Source of the DNA: Candidatus Bathyarchaeota archaeon | Lineage (GTDB): Archaea; Thermoproteota; Bathyarchaeia; Bathyarchaeales; DTEX01 | Direction: 5' to 3' | NCBI GenBank assembly: GCA_018396655.1 | Contig: JAGTQF010000015.1 | Location: forward strand, 1-33,633 | DNA: 33,633 nucleotides | Translations under genes and position numbers: made by a program | The notes under the pieces: generated by a model | Told to the model about the DNA's origin: nothing | Seen by the model: the letters and a program-made list of their open reading frames with translations, nothing else | Databases searched by the model: none | Shown: piece after piece, positions 26,682 to 33,234 of the stretch | Numbering within the stretch: the first letter of the stretch is position 1 | How the letters are laid out: each line of letters begins with the position of its first letter

Positions 26682-28469
26682 TTATGTAAGAAAAGTTCTA
26701 TAAGTCCTTATTGACTCTGAGAGAACCATGCATTGAAGGTCAGCTTCAGGTCTCTTCACTTCATAAACCTTTAGATACGGGCTTCTTTTTATGAGTTTGA
26801 TTCTTTCCGGGTATTCTCCCCCCGGTAGAAGAAATATGGCAATTTTATGTCCAGAGTCCGCTATTCTCTCGAGCATTGGTATGGCTTCATCAATGTTCTG
26901 CCACCCACCATCAGTAATAGTTACAATAAAACAGTTTTCAGGTCTCTCTGAAATCAACCTTTTAACCTCATATATTGGGAAAACAGTATATTCATCAAAC
27001 TTCATCGAGAGGGTTAATTCCTTTACGTCGCTCGGGTCTGACCAGCCTGCTGAAACATATCCTGTTGAGAAGGTTATCGCTGCCGTCTGCCCACCAGCCT
27101 TATGGGCGCTCAGATAGGCTATAAAAGCTGCTATCGCCGCCTCATCGTGTATATTTTGCATGCTGAGGCTTGCATCTAAAACCGTAATTTCTGATGGAAC
27201 AAAACCTGTCACTAAAGATTGTCCATAGAATGTTGGCTCCTCAATCCACTTTAAAGTCGTAACTTCAGGTATAAGTGGGCCCTCATCTAGGCTTACATCT
27301 ATATCTAAATCTTCAATTTCATCCTCAATATACCAGTCGTCAGGATATTTTACAACGGCCCAAACAGGCCTTCTCGTCGGATTTTCTGAGAGATATCGCA
27401 TGAGCGTTCTCTCGGCCCTCGATCTATACCAGTATCTCTTCCAGAATGCTTCATTGAGTATGCTTGATGGGATTTTTTCGTATGGTTTTGAGAGTGAGCT
27501 TGGTAGAAGAGGCTCCTCACCCATTAATCTATCATATATGCCTGGCTTTTCCACGCTCCTCATTTTATCCTCTAATCGCCCACCCCCCAATTTTTTCTCC
27601 CTTAACTTCCCAGTCTCTTCCCCCTTTACTTTGCTCGTGCTCTTTAAAACCCTCATTCTCTCCTTAATAATCTTTGTAATTTTTTCCTTCTCTTCTGGGG
27701 GTAATCGTGGTTCAATCCACTGCTTAAAGAACTTTTCGGCATCTGAGGAGCTAGAGATACCTCCAAAAACCTCTTCCAGCGACCTCATGGAGTCCGGCAT
27801 AAGGTCCTCCCTCACCGGAATCGGATTATCTCTTAAGTATTTTTCAATCTCCCTCTTGGAGAATAGCCTTGGATGTCTTACCTTTAATTTTGTGAGTATA
27901 ATCGCTATCATCTGGACCTTTGTGTGCCACGGTCTATCAAGTAATGTGACCGCCAAAATCTCCTTAGATATGTCCCCGAGTATATTATTGGACGGCTTAA
28001 CTATCGGATTTATATAAAGATAAATCTCGTGAAGCAGTCTTTCAAGCAATGAAGGATACTCACCTCTAAGAATTCTCATGAAATATGGAATCTCGCCAAA
28101 CCTTCTGGGAAGATAGTTTATGTTTATTTGTAGGTCTGCAAACAGATGTGTTGCTAAATAAGCAATATCCCAATCTCCAACAACACTATAAGCTGCCTTC
28201 TCCAGACTATAGGCCGTTCTAAGGTCATATGGACAGTAATGTGCGTGCGCAAGTTCATGCCTGAAATGCCAAAGCAAATACTTGTATGGGTCGCATCCCT
28301 TCGGAATAACATTCAGTCTAACACGGGCCTCGCCATTAATTGCAGAAAATAAAGCGCGGCTTCCAGATTTTCCCCTTTCATCCTCTATTATAAGCCTAAC
28401 TGGCGGACAATAGAGTTCCAGCCATGCTTGATTGAAAATCTCAATTATTTTCTCAATCTGCTGTCTCAT
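26682..28469 (-). CDS. HExxH putative metallopeptidase fused to VWA domain (DUF2201-like), MoxR partner
   Basis: 595 aa. The N-terminal part carries FRHELAHAHYCP, an HExxH zinc-protease-like motif at residues 71-75, with a candidate third ligand in SLEKAAY (Glu90) or further on. A charged low-complexity middle (about 265-310) follows. The C-terminal VWA domain has the metal-ion-dependent adhesion motif DASLS at about residue 432, with the later TDGG loop. This combination matches the DUF2201-type VWA/metallopeptidase proteins encoded beside MoxR ATPases in bacteria, as I recall. It ends 13-25 bp before thiL and begins 1 bp after the MoxR gene, so the pair must be co-translated. By family analogy it would assemble or mature a target complex in the cytoplasm; the target is unknown. 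Confidence 0.82.
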   Translation of the reverse strand: MRQQIEKIIEIFNQAWLELYCPPVRLIIEDERGKSGSRALFSAINGEARVRLNVIPKGCDPYKYLLWHFRHELAHAHYCPYDLRTAYSLEKAAYSVVGDWDIAYLATHLFADLQININYLPRRFGEIPYFMRILRGEYPSLLERLLHEIYLYINPIVKPSNNILGDISKEILAVTLLDRPWHTKVQMIAIILTKLKVRHPRLFSKREIEKYLRDNPIPVREDLMPDSMRSLEEVFGGISSSSDAEKFFKQWIEPRLPPEEKEKITKIIKERMRVLKSTSKVKGEETGKLREKKLGGGRLEDKMRSVEKPGIYDRLMGEEPLLPSSLSKPYEKIPSSILNEAFWKRYWYRSRAERTLMRYLSENPTRRPVWAVVKYPDDWYIEDEIEDLDIDVSLDEGPLIPEVTTLKWIEEPTFYGQSLVTGFVPSEITVLDASLSMQNIHDEAAIAAFIAYLSAHKAGGQTAAITFSTGYVSAGWSDPSDVKELTLSMKFDEYTVFPIYEVKRLISERPENCFIVTITDGGWQNIDEAIPMLERIADSGHKIAIFLLPGGEYPERIKLIKRSPYLKVYEVKRPEADLQCMVLSESIRTYRTFLT

Positions 28470-28470
28470 T

Positions 28471-29700
28471 TTACCTTATTCTCCATTGGTTATAACCATA
28501 GACCCGCCATCCCATTTGTGTGGATATATCTTCACCACGCTTTAATAGTCCCTCGTTAATCCATTTCTCCTCAAGCTTAATTATCTCTTCAGCGAAAACA
28601 ACATCTTCGGTTGCAGCTTCTCTTGCGAGCCTATAAAGCGATGTATTAAAGCCCTTCATCAGCTCGTTCAATATAGTCCATTGTCTCCTTAATCGCCTAT
28701 CCTCCATCTTCACTCGTTCCCTATCAAGCAAATCCTGTATGTCACTTAGAACATTTCTTGTCCTAACAAGGCTTAATCTATGTGGAAAAACCCACAGAGC
28801 CATACGGAATAAATCCTCAATATCGCATTTTCCATAAAGCCACTTCGATGCCTTGGCCAGATGCATCAGCGCAACTGTCGCCCTCTCGCTTACTGGCTCC
28901 TTTATCAAACCACATACGTCACGTATAAAATGGCATCCCTCGCAGAGCGCCGGAGGCTTAACCTCAGAGACCTCCTTATCGCGTATGCAGGATTGAAAAT
29001 CCCTAACAAGTAAATTAATGTAGCCCACTATTTCTGGGTCAAGCTCAACGCTTGCAACCTCCTCCCTAATTTCCTGAAGCTCCTCGAAAGATAGGACCTG
29101 TGGCATAGATTCAACTAGATTCCAATCATACTTATCAAGCATCTCCTGCAGCTGGAATTTTTCGCCGAAAGTTAATGTTCTGAGAAAAACGCATATGTCA
29201 AATCTGTCATAAAATGGCGGTGGATGAACGAATGATGTCGCGTCAGATGGATTTTCGTTAGCGATTAAAATGTAATCTTCAACCTTAGACCTCTGCCCAT
29301 AAGCCCAGACCTCACCAAACTGCATTAAATGGTGAATATTGGCTGTAGTATAGGGGTTCAGTCGATTAAGCTCATCAATTCCTTTCCCTCTACTCTTAAC
29401 GAACGCCGCCCAAAGAACGCGTTCAACACCCTCCTTCTCAAGTGATGGAATATGAAGTCTCCCAACAACCTCACCCCTCTTAACCTCAGAGGCGCCAGAG
29501 ATAACGACAAAGTCATCACCTGATATTCCCTTAAGCAGTAATAGCATGAGCGTGGATTTTCCAACACCTCTAGGTGCACGTATAAGCGTTGTTGAACGCG
29601 GATGAAGCTGATCCAAAATAAGCATTCTGATAGCTTCTTCATTAGCGATAAAACGCGCCTTTATCTCCTTCTCCAAGTCTAATATTTTATTCCGAAGCAT
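28471..29700 (-). CDS. MoxR-type AAA+ ATPase
   Basis: 409 aa. The AAA+ parts are Walker A APRGVGKST (42-50), Walker B KGIDELNRLNP with Asp109-Glu110, sensor 1 LIANENP and the arginine finger in FYDRFDICVFL. MoxR ATPases act as chaperone-like remodelers and are typically paired with a VWA protein, which here follows after 1 bp. Past the ATPase lid is a cysteine motif CEGCHFIRDVC (C-x2-C-x6-C) that may bind metal and is not part of the standard MoxR core. A clear AGGAGGTTAAGG ribosome binding site precedes the ATG. Upstream by 15 bp is a tail-anchored coiled-coil protein, so these three form one unit. Confidence 0.9.
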   Translation of the reverse strand: MLRNKILDLEKEIKARFIANEEAIRMLILDQLHPRSTTLIRAPRGVGKSTLMLLLLKGISGDDFVVISGASEVKRGEVVGRLHIPSLEKEGVERVLWAAFVKSRGKGIDELNRLNPYTTANIHHLMQFGEVWAYGQRSKVEDYILIANENPSDATSFVHPPPFYDRFDICVFLRTLTFGEKFQLQEMLDKYDWNLVESMPQVLSFEELQEIREEVASVELDPEIVGYINLLVRDFQSCIRDKEVSEVKPPALCEGCHFIRDVCGLIKEPVSERATVALMHLAKASKWLYGKCDIEDLFRMALWVFPHRLSLVRTRNVLSDIQDLLDRERVKMEDRRLRRQWTILNELMKGFNTSLYRLAREAATEDVVFAEEIIKLEEKWINEGLLKRGEDISTQMGWRVYGYNQWRIR

Positions 29701-29715
29701 CCTGACCTTAACCTC

Positions 29716-30063
29716 CTAGAAAAGTAGCATCGCAAGCATGAGAAGCACTAATAATAGAAGCCCTCCTATCAAAAATTTCGCAAACCTTATTCGCCTATAA
29801 AGTCGAATATTCTCCTCCTCGAGACTATTAAGGCGCTCCTGAAGAATCTTAGCAACGCTACGGTCGATAATTACGGCGCTTTGGGGCTCCTCGCCAAAAT
29901 ATAACGAGCTAATAATATCTGAGGTGCCCTTCGACATTGTTGCTCTATCCCTGCTCTCACCCCAATATATTAGAGAGCGCTCCCCAACATTCGACTGTTT
30001 CCTCTCAAGAGGCGCCCGCCTCGACTCAACCTCAAGAAAACGCTTATACCTTTCAGCCCCCAT
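29716..30063 (-). CDS. Tail-anchored coiled-coil membrane protein
   Basis: 115 aa, not recognised as a known family. It has a basic N-terminus rich in Arg and Glu, a helical coiled-coil segment (KILQERLNSLEEENIRLYRRIRF, split as VAKILQERLNSLEEEN and following residues, about 70-92) and one hydrophobic C-terminal helix (about 97-115) that ends the chain, so most of the protein should face the cytoplasm. It is the first gene of the MoxR/VWA/thiL run, 15 bp ahead of the MoxR gene. It may anchor the MoxR-VWA pair to the membrane; this is inferred only from position and topology. Confidence 0.7.
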   Translation of the reverse strand: MGAERYKRFLEVESRRAPLERKQSNVGERSLIYWGESRDRATMSKGTSDIISSLYFGEEPQSAVIIDRSVAKILQERLNSLEEENIRLYRRIRFAKFLIGGLLLLVLLMLAMLLF

Positions 30064-30242
30064 GGATACCCGCGCTCTATATTATTCGCTCAATACTATA
30101 AGAGAGAACATGAATTTTAGCTTTTTGAGCACACCCTACAGATCAACGATATCTCTCGCTGATGCCAAAAATCAAAAGTTGTAAATTAAGGAATGTAAAA
30201 GAATATAAGAGAAGATTCTAAATTTTTCACAATGTGGCCTAC

Positions 30243-30333
30243 GGGCCGGTAGTCTAGCTGGCTAGGACGTCGCCCTCACAAACCGAAAGATGGAGAACGG
30301 CGAAGGTCGCCGGTTCAAGTCCGGCCCGGCCCA
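30243..30333 (+). tRNA. tRNA-Val (anticodon CAC) with 17-nt intron
   Basis: Acceptor GGGCCGG pairs with CCGGCCC, D-arm GTCTAGCTGGCTAGGAC, anticodon stem TCGCC/GGCGA, T-arm GCCGG-TTCAAGT-CCGGC, discriminator A and encoded CCA at 30334-30336. The anticodon CAC is at 30277-30279. The segment between the stem strands is 24 nt rather than 7, so 17 nt (30281-30297) are an intron after position 37, the usual archaeal site. CTC of the loop can pair with GAG at the 3' end of the intron, as in a bulge-helix-bulge splice motif. Confidence 0.93.
30281..30297 (+). other. Intron of tRNA-Val, position 37/38
   Basis: Seventeen nucleotides between A37 and C38 of the tRNA. C32-T33-C34 can pair with G-A-G near the intron end, leaving CA/A and AA/C as the two bulges in which the splicing endonuclease would cut. 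The central helix has one A-G mismatch, so it is a relaxed form of the motif. Confidence 0.75.
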
Positions 30334-30353
30334 CCAATTTCTTCTTGAATTTA

Positions 30354-30418
30354 GGACTTAATTTTAGAACGCCCAGTTAGAAAGTCTTTATCTAACCAAT
30401 AGCGCCTGTTTTAAGTCC
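30354..30418. other. Nested inverted repeats between tRNA-Val and tRNA-Glu
   Basis: GGACTTAA (30354-30361) pairs perfectly with TTAAGTCC (30411-30418), and inside it GTTAGA (30376-30381) pairs with TCTAAC (30391-30396). The result is a two-part hairpin of about 65 nt in the 130-nt gap between two tRNA genes facing each other. It may be a small RNA, a processing signal or a terminator for one or both tRNAs. Confidence 0.35.
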
Positions 30419-30468
30419 CATTTCTGAGAAGCAAAATAGGAAAAGCTTAGGGCGGACCCCCAGTTTGG

Positions 30469-30543
30469 TGCTCCGGCCGGGATTTGAACCCGGGTCTCCG
30501 GCTCGAAAGGCCGGAATACTTGACCGGTCTATACTACCGGAGC
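30469..30543 (-). tRNA. tRNA-Glu (anticodon UUC)
   Basis: Read on the - strand: acceptor GCTCCGG pairs with CCGGAGC, anticodon stem CCGGC/GCCGG encloses CTTTCGA, giving anticodon TTC, and the T-arm contains TTCAAAT. The discriminator is A and CCA is encoded at 30468-30466. No intron. Overall sequence is very close to what is usual for archaeal tRNA-Glu. It faces tRNA-Val. Confidence 0.95.
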
Positions 30544-30591
30544 TCTTCAAGTAGTATATTTTGTTAGATTTCTTTCCTTTTTAGTTTTCCG

Positions 30592-30801
30592 TCATGCTTG
30601 CCCCATGAGAAAACGCATCTGTGCCAGTCTATCCATAACCTCAACTATCGTTCTCTCGATTTCTTTTCTCTTCACTTCGTATGATTCCTTATCTATTTTT
30701 CCCTTCTTATACTCCTCGTCAAGCTTTTTAAGCTCCTTAAGCAATTGGTCCCGCCGTCTCTCTAAGCTTTTAGCCATCTCGCCTATTTCATCATACATCA
30801 C
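30592..30801 (-). CDS. Small coiled-coil protein
   Basis: 69 aa, highly charged and almost entirely helical with heptad spacing (LLKELKKLDEEYKKGKID, then YEVKRKEIERTIVEVMDRLAQM). The KKGKIDKE..Y...R.EIE pattern is common in short archaeal coiled-coil proteins and in linkers of membrane-associated proteins, but no function is known. It begins ATG-ATG with GGTGAGA just ahead, which suits the second Met. It shares a bidirectional TATA element with the cyclophilin-like gene, and its 3' end lies close to tRNA-Glu on the same strand. Confidence 0.7.
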   Translation of the reverse strand: MMYDEIGEMAKSLERRRDQLLKELKKLDEEYKKGKIDKESYEVKRKEIERTIVEVMDRLAQMRFLMGQA

Positions 30802-30830
30802 ATTCTCACCGAAACTCTCATAAGGGAAAT

Positions 30831-30846
30831 ATAGATTTATAAAGGT
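30831..30846. promoter_or_regulatory. Shared bidirectional TATA element
   Basis: TTTATAAA at about 30836-30843 is self-complementary and sits 24-31 nt ahead of ATG 30867 on the + strand and about 35-42 nt ahead of the coiled-coil gene start on the - strand. No other TATA-like site lies in the 65-bp gap, so one element may serve both genes. Confidence 0.5.
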
Positions 30847-30866
30847 TTACTAGTAATCAATTGGGG

Positions 30867-31244
30867 ATGTTTAGATTGAGTTTTTCTAGAATACCAGTGA
30901 AGATATCTGTTGAGGGGCTTGGAGAGTCTAAGGCTGTTCTAATCCGCTTCCTCTCGCCCAGAACAGTTGATGCCATCGTTAGGCTTCTTCCGATAGAGGG
31001 CCGGGCTGCAATATGGCAGAGCGAGATATACTTTGAGATTCCATTAAAGATCGGGGTTGAGAAGCCTAAAGAGATTGTGAAGAAGGGGGATTTGGCTTAT
31101 TGGCCCCTAGGAAAGGCGTTCTGCATCTTCCTTAATGATATGCGCCCCCACAGCCCAGTAAATATAATCGGTCAGATCACAGAGAACATTGACATATTTA
31201 ATGGTGTGAGAAGCGGGGCGAAAATAAGAGTTGAGAAGACTTGA
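30867..31244 (+). CDS. Cyclophilin-like fold protein (PF04126/DUF369 type)
   Basis: 125 aa beta-barrel protein. The family text is recognisable: VKISVEGLGESKAVLIRFLSPRTVDAIVRLLPIEGRAAIWQSEIYFEIP, GDLAYWPLGKAFCIFLND, and HSPVNIIGQITENIDIFNGVRSGAKIRVE (each split here only for reading). Members have a cyclophilin-like barrel but their activity is not established. ATG 30867 is preferred over the in-frame TTG 30861 because the TATA element at 30836-30843 predicts transcription starting at about 30866, giving a leaderless message. It is divergent from the coiled-coil gene. Confidence 0.85.
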   Translation: MFRLSFSRIPVKISVEGLGESKAVLIRFLSPRTVDAIVRLLPIEGRAAIWQSEIYFEIPLKIGVEKPKEIVKKGDLAYWPLGKAFCIFLNDMRPHSPVNIIGQITENIDIFNGVRSGAKIRVEKT

Positions 31245-31408
31245 TTTACGCTGTGGACGAAAGATTAATTTCGCGTGAGGTAGAAAGCATTCATATTCCC
31301 CTATCCTATATACTCTTCCTCTAGCCCACAGAAGCATCCTCAACCTTCCTGAATTATTTTGAGAAAAATCTGAACAATAGAAAGAGGTTAAGAAAATTTT
31401 CCACATGA
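31245..31408. other. Spacer without visible gene
   Basis: No open frame, tRNA or strong hairpin that I can support. AT-rich sequence just before the 55-aa frame could hold its promoter. Confidence 0.3.
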
Positions 31409-31576
31409 ATGAGCCGATTATATTATACTCTTCTTCTAAAGATTCTTAACGATGAATATCATGAAAACGTTTGCAAAGTTGCGAAAAAGCCTAAAGAAAT
31501 AATTAAATTAATAAGGGCTGGATTTAAATATATTTACGAGCAAGATGGGCTTAAATTCTTCCGTAAAAGGAAGTGA
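31409..31576 (+). CDS. Small 55-aa basic protein, possible integrase-associated fragment
   Basis: An ATG frame of 55 codons encodes a basic, helix-forming protein beginning MSRLYYTLLLKILNDEYHEN and ending in KKPKEIIKLIRAGFKYI...DGLKFFRKRK. The closing pattern GF-x-Y-x...DG-x-K-x-FRKRK reminds me of short segments at the start of archaeal tyrosine integrases and related ORFs, but I cannot confirm this. It lacks a clear ribosome binding site. A tRNA-like and inverted-repeat stretch follows straight after the stop, as at old integration sites. It may be a real small gene or the remnant of a longer one. Confidence 0.4.
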   Translation: MSRLYYTLLLKILNDEYHENVCKVAKKPKEIIKLIRAGFKYIYEQDGLKFFRKRK

Positions 31577-31595
31577 GAGTGTCGTGGTTTCATCC

Positions 31596-31696
31596 GTGGT
31601 GCCGGGGCGGGCACATACCTTTCGGGTCCAAATCCCTTCCCCCACTTAAAGTCTCTAATTCATTAGATCTTTCATTTTTCATCGGGGGAAGGGGTT
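31596..31696. repeat. Hairpin plus 13-bp inverted repeat, partly tRNA-like
   Basis: GTGCC/GGCAC form a stem at 31599-31603/31610-31614 with a GC-rich loop. GGGTCCAAATCCC at 31624-31636 resembles a T-arm. AATCCCTTCCCCC (31631-31643) pairs over 13 bp (one G-U) with GGGGGAAGGGGTT (31684-31696), a 40-nt loop between. The TGGTGCCGGGGCGGG text on the + strand resembles the reverse complement of a tRNA 3' end with CCA. No complete cloverleaf can be drawn. It may be a damaged tRNA or attachment-site remnant, or a structured RNA. Confidence 0.4.
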
Positions 31697-31772
31697 CACT
31701 CATATTCGGTCACCAAAGGTTATTATTAGTTCTAACTCTCTAATTAAGGTTTTTGGTTAAGTAATGTCCTTT

Positions 31773-31988
31773 CTACTTCTCTTCTTTAGTAATTTCCTTT
31801 AGGATGAATTTGCCTAAGTTAGTTGTAATGTAGACTCCTCTAGCGGGCGTTTCTACGAGGCCGAGTTCTAGGAGGATGGCCAGAACATTTCGCACATATT
31901 GTGCGCTCATGCTAAGCTTCTTAGCGATCTCTAGAGGGGTTATTCTAGGGTTCTCATCGATCACCTTGAGTATATCTCGCGCAGTCAA
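31773..31988 (-). CDS. Small winged-helix DNA-binding protein
   Basis: 71 aa, essentially one winged helix: RDILKVIDENPRITPLEIAKKL forms helices 1-2, SMSAQYVRNVLAILLELGLVE the recognition helix, and TPARGVYITTNLGKFILKEI the wing and last helix. The start is TTG at 31988; no ATG or GTG lies upstream in frame. It is divergent from the 342-aa gene, and the intervening region holds a 12-bp perfect palindrome and a repeated half-site, making local autoregulation likely by inference. Confidence 0.72.
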   Translation of the reverse strand: MTARDILKVIDENPRITPLEIAKKLSMSAQYVRNVLAILLELGLVETPARGVYITTNLGKFILKEITKEEK

Positions 31989-32017
31989 TGTTGGTCAAAA
32001 ATCTTTGATGCTAAGGT

Positions 32018-32077
32018 TATACTTATTTTTTATTATTATGCGAAAAACTTATATACTTATTTTTTATAAGTATATAA
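32018..32077. promoter_or_regulatory. Operator-like palindrome and repeated half-site between winged-helix and 342-aa genes
   Basis: TTATATACTTAT (32049-32060) and ATAAGTATATAA (32066-32077) form a perfect 12-bp inverted repeat around five T. The 16-mer TATACTTATTTTTTAT occurs at 32018-32033 and again at 32052-32067, 34 bp apart, about three DNA turns. The element overlaps the likely TATA boxes of both divergent genes. It is a good candidate binding site for the winged-helix protein. Confidence 0.6.
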
Positions 32078-32112
32078 CGTAATTATGATTGGTAAGGAGG
32101 TGAAAATAAAAG

Positions 32113-33141
32113 ATGGAACTGATAGAGAAACTTGAGAAGAAACTTCCAGAGAAGTTAAGATTAAAGTGGAGGGAGGCGAGGTATGATGACAGCGACCTTC
32201 ACCGCGCTATGAAGCTCATAGTTGCCTTCCACCTCCTTAGTATCGGCCATAATAACATCGAGTTTGAATATTGTGTTAAGGATGGTGGCAAGCTCTATTA
32301 CGTTGATGTCTGTGATTTAGACGGTAAAGCCTTTATTGAGTGTGTAAGGGAGTCTGAGCCAAGCGCTATTAGAAGTAAATATATGGTGCTAAAGAGGGTT
32401 AAACCTGACTTCAAGGTTATTGTTGCCATTCGCGACGTCATGGGTTGGGAGGCTGATAAGTATGCTAGCACCTGCGACGATGTTTGGGTTCTTAGAATTG
32501 ATGGAACTGTGCTAGACTATAGGGACTGGCCTACTTGGAGGATCCAATATTTACTTGAACCATTAAGCCCAGCTAAAATTGAGATTTTAAGTAAGATTTA
32601 CAAATATGCGCGCTGTGTAAACAAGATGTTTGCTAGTAGCAAAGCTCATCAAATACGTGAGTTTAGCGAGGTTTTTGAGCTTGTGCTTAGGGAGCTTGAG
32701 GTATCAAATGAACTGAAGGTTTTGCTAAAGGATAGGAAAATTAGAACTAGCGAAGACAGACACATAGAATACTCTCATAACCTCATTAGGGAGGTAAAGA
32801 GGGAGATAATGGTCTCGCTTTTAGAGCTGATTAATAGGCTTCTGGAGATCTCAAAACCATATAAGGTCAGTCTGGTGGATGATGAATCACTGAGGTTGGA
32901 GTATTATAATGACGTAAGCACATGGCTGGGGAACGAGTTTAGCACAGACGACATAAATGAGATTGAGGAAAGGGGACGGCGGAACCTTGAAAGAGAAATA
33001 AGCCTGTTAAAGAAGCACTTTCAAATAATGGATCCTGCAGAAGAAATTCTAATCCTTTCGGAGGAGCTCAGGGAAGCTGCTGAGAGAGTTAAAAGCAAAA
33101 ATATAATGCTGTTTAACAGTAAGCTGCTCACGATGATCTAA
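32113..33141 (+). CDS. Unknown protein with PD-(D/E)XK-like N-terminus and helical C-terminus
   Basis: 342 aa, no family recognised. Residues about 28-110 follow the order of a restriction-endonuclease-like core: helix with LLSIGHNNIEFEY (Glu52), strand LYYVDVCDLDG (Asp65), strand KAFIECVRES (Glu76), helix SAIRSKYMVLKRV and strand DFKVIVAIRD. The usual lysine of the ExK motif is replaced (E-C-V), so activity is doubtful. The rest (about 150-340) is alpha-helical and highly charged, with coiled-coil-like stretches ending REAAERVKSKN. AAGGAGGTGA at 32094-32103 is one of the strongest ribosome binding sites in the window. It is divergent from the winged-helix gene and ends 93 bp from convergent cas6, so a defence role is possible but unproven. 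Confidence 0.7.
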   Translation: MELIEKLEKKLPEKLRLKWREARYDDSDLHRAMKLIVAFHLLSIGHNNIEFEYCVKDGGKLYYVDVCDLDGKAFIECVRESEPSAIRSKYMVLKRVKPDFKVIVAIRDVMGWEADKYASTCDDVWVLRIDGTVLDYRDWPTWRIQYLLEPLSPAKIEILSKIYKYARCVNKMFASSKAHQIREFSEVFELVLRELEVSNELKVLLKDRKIRTSEDRHIEYSHNLIREVKREIMVSLLELINRLLEISKPYKVSLVDDESLRLEYYNDVSTWLGNEFSTDDINEIEERGRRNLEREISLLKKHFQIMDPAEEILILSEELREAAERVKSKNIMLFNSKLLTMI

Positions 33142-33234
33142 AGCATGAAAAATTAGATGATAAGCTTGCTACTTTGCCCCTTTACACTTTCTTAAAACAT
33201 CTTTTTAAAAGCTCTTCTATAAGGTAAAATTTCA

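Noticed and set aside
27400-28017. Long frame opposite the VWA gene (205 aa) and similar frames opposite other genes
   Set aside because: They lie fully antisense to well-supported genes, have biased Ser/Phe/Leu content and no recognisable motifs.
31596-31650. Complete tRNA gene, including a permuted one
   Set aside because: A T-arm-like and acceptor-like text exists but no D-arm, anticodon stem or consistent cloverleaf in normal or permuted order.
33142-33234. CRISPR repeats beside cas6
   Set aside because: No repeated unit is present in the gap or elsewhere in the window.
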